A DNA stretch of 64,000 nucleotides. It comes from CBFHWU01 sp965659665 (lineage in GTDB: Bacteria; Bacteroidota; Bacteroidia; Flavobacteriales; Flavobacteriaceae). Shown in pieces: positions 62,886-64,000 of this stretch. The stretch lies in NCBI GenBank assembly GCA_965659665.1, contig CBFHWU010000002.1, forward strand, positions 1 through 64,000, given 5' to 3'. Both the position numbers and the translations under genes were made by a program. Within the stretch, counting starts at the first letter, position 1. Each line of letters starts with the position of its first letter. A model generated the notes under the pieces. It did no database searches. It was given only the letters and a program-made list of their open reading frames with translations, and was not told the origin of the DNA.

Positions 62886-63164
62886 ATGAATAAATATAAT
62901 GAAACTTTTGGAATAGACATCAGTAAAGATGTTTTTGATTGTTATGGCAATGTTCAAGGTCATTTGCAATTTAACAATAGTGAAACAGGTTTTAAGAAGT
63001 TTCAAGAATTACTATCTAAAGATAGTTTGGTAGTAATGGAAGCTACCGGTTATTATCATTACAGATTTGCCCAATTTTTGTATCTGTATTATAGGTTAAG
63101 TAGTAAGTTAAATCTAAAAATAATGAACCAAAAACGCTTAATTAAAAAATTATGCCTCGCATAA
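62886..63164 (+). pseudogene. IS110 family transposase N-terminal remnant
   Basis: 92 aa from the ATG at 62886. MNKYNETFGIDISKDVFDCYG carries the first catalytic Asp of the DEDD transposase (FGIDISK), and VVMEATGYYHYRFAQFL is the conserved Glu-containing motif. A full IS110 transposase has about 300-340 aa, with a C-terminal transposase-20 domain missing here. After FLYLYYR the sequence no longer matches the family. The copy is therefore inactive and partial. No flanking inverted repeats could be assigned. Confidence 0.8.
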
Positions 63165-63199
63165 TAGTGTCTAAAATTCATTAAGAAAAGAGTTGTTTT

Positions 63200-63961
63200 T
63201 TAGCTCAGTTCTTTGTTGGCGATTTTTTTTATTCTATTAAATAGTCTTTTTACCTGCAAATCCCCGAAACCGTATATACTCTCTCTTTTATTAAATTCTT
63301 TGAATACAGGCCCAAATTCTTCTGTTTTGAGTTCTTCTATTATCGCTAGCAATGATTTAACTGGTCTGCCTGGATATCCCTTGGTTGGTTTTCGCTCAAT
63401 ATGCGCTTCCACAGAGGGTAAAATAAATGGGTAAATGGATTCTAGATCTCGTGCTGTGTTAATTAACTTTTCTAAATCGTCATTTTGATAAGAGACCCAA
63501 AGACTCGCAATTTTATTAAGCTTTGTTAGTGTCAACTTGTTTTCATAAATGGAAATTAATTCAGACTGATTTAATCCTCCGAAGCCATATTGATTATGTG
63601 ATTCAGGTCTAATGAGATAAATTGCATTCTTCTGATTTCTTTTAGTCAAAAGATTTGCAACGAACCAAAAGTTTACTTGACAAAACAAATCATCCTCAAA
63701 CCACAAATTAATATCAGAATTGTCATTTATGCTCATTATTTTCTGGAACTCAGAAACCACTTTGTCATAATAGCCTTGTTCGGTTTCGCCATAACTCTGA
63801 CTAAGAAATTTGGCTCTTGAACAAAACAACTCGTCTAGGTGATTTCCTTTCGCATTCCCATCCACAAAGCATTCTCGAATTACAATAATTTCCCCATCAA
63901 TGTTTTCAGGGAACTCTTGTTTAAGGGAATCTCCGTTTAATATGTGGTATTGTTTTTTCAT
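63200..63961 (-). CDS. DUF1835 domain-containing protein
   Basis: 253 aa, cytoplasmic. The start MKKQYHILNGDSLKQEFP with GEIIVIRECFVDGNAKG matches the DUF1835 N-terminal domain, and NLWFEDDLFCQVNFWFVANLL is its second conserved motif. The C-terminal part, KSLLAIIEELKTEEFGPVFKEFNKRE, is the associated domain. The family is widespread in Bacteroidota and Firmicutes, and its function is unknown. The gene is isolated by its position next to an IS remnant and looks recently acquired, though base composition is not strongly different. Confidence 0.83.
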   Translation of the reverse strand: MKKQYHILNGDSLKQEFPENIDGEIIVIRECFVDGNAKGNHLDELFCSRAKFLSQSYGETEQGYYDKVVSEFQKIMSINDNSDINLWFEDDLFCQVNFWFVANLLTKRNQKNAIYLIRPESHNQYGFGGLNQSELISIYENKLTLTKLNKIASLWVSYQNDDLEKLINTARDLESIYPFILPSVEAHIERKPTKGYPGRPVKSLLAIIEELKTEEFGPVFKEFNKRESIYGFGDLQVKRLFNRIKKIANKELS

Positions 63962-64000
63962 CCTTTAATAATTGCTATCGACGGTTTTTAAAAGCGTAGA

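Noticed and set aside
1..64000. CRISPR array, prophage or conjugative element
   Set aside because: No regularly spaced repeats and no phage or transfer genes were seen.

Overview
The window looks like part of the chromosome of a marine-type Flavobacteriaceae bacterium (Bacteroidota). Five things point there: low GC with very tight, often overlapping genes; few Shine-Dalgarno sites and Bacteroidota-type TAnnTTTG -7 elements; an arginine operon with a Bacteroidota-type N-succinylornithine carbamoyltransferase; a Por-secretion (T9SS) C-terminal sorting domain; and family sets typical of that group (DUF2911, LptF/G-LolA-FtsK-RibB cluster, class II KetoAcid reductoisomerase, DUF6952 behind thioredoxin). 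No rRNA and no CRISPR array was seen; one tRNA-Ser(UGA) lies at the left edge.

Layout. 1-9.3 kb: tRNA-Ser, a TSUP permease, the ftsK-lolA-lptG-ribB operon, a peroxiredoxin-thioredoxin-DUF6952 operon ended by a clear hairpin terminator, and an NhaC antiporter. 9.3-20.8 kb: lipoamide dehydrogenase, a membrane acyltransferase, then a compact minus-strand arginine operon read GNAT-argG-argC-proC-argD-argF'-argB-argE-argH. Its promoter is divergent from pabB and has a hairpin at the predicted 5' end of the transcript. 20.8-29.6 kb: pabB, tilS, dsbD, a flavin reductase, a ComM-like ATPase, a nitroreductase and an aldehyde dehydrogenase. 29.8-38 kb: ilvD-ilvB-ilvN-ilvC-ilvA, making isoleucine/valine precursors, followed by a GapN-like dehydrogenase. 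38-54 kb: housekeeping genes (dnaN, SAM hydrolase family, phoH, purC, miaA, potassium channel, exonuclease-GIY-YIG fusion, YggS, DUF1015, Gfo/Idh, pcm, smpB, clpB). 54-60.7 kb: DUF2911, two tandem PPK2 kinases, PhzF, and three envelope genes.

60.7-64 kb is different: gene density drops, and the stretch holds a T9SS cargo gene, a broken secreted-protein gene, an IS110 transposase remnant and a DUF1835 gene. The T9SS gene is bounded by a perfect 10-bp inverted repeat that forms the outer boxes of two long imperfect palindromes resembling integron attC sites. I read this as a possible integron-like cassette segment (attC-like sites with no integrase in the window). This is the most unusual structure here and the main thing to test.

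Functional links. The arginine operon most likely runs on N-succinylated intermediates. The carbamoyltransferase carries Ser at the position that separates succinyl- from acetyl-ornithine enzymes, and the GNAT heading the operon is a candidate for the missing first step. Several other points deserve attention: a GTP cyclohydrolase II domain that has lost its zinc cysteines, long convergent gene overlaps, and the paired PPK2 enzymes.
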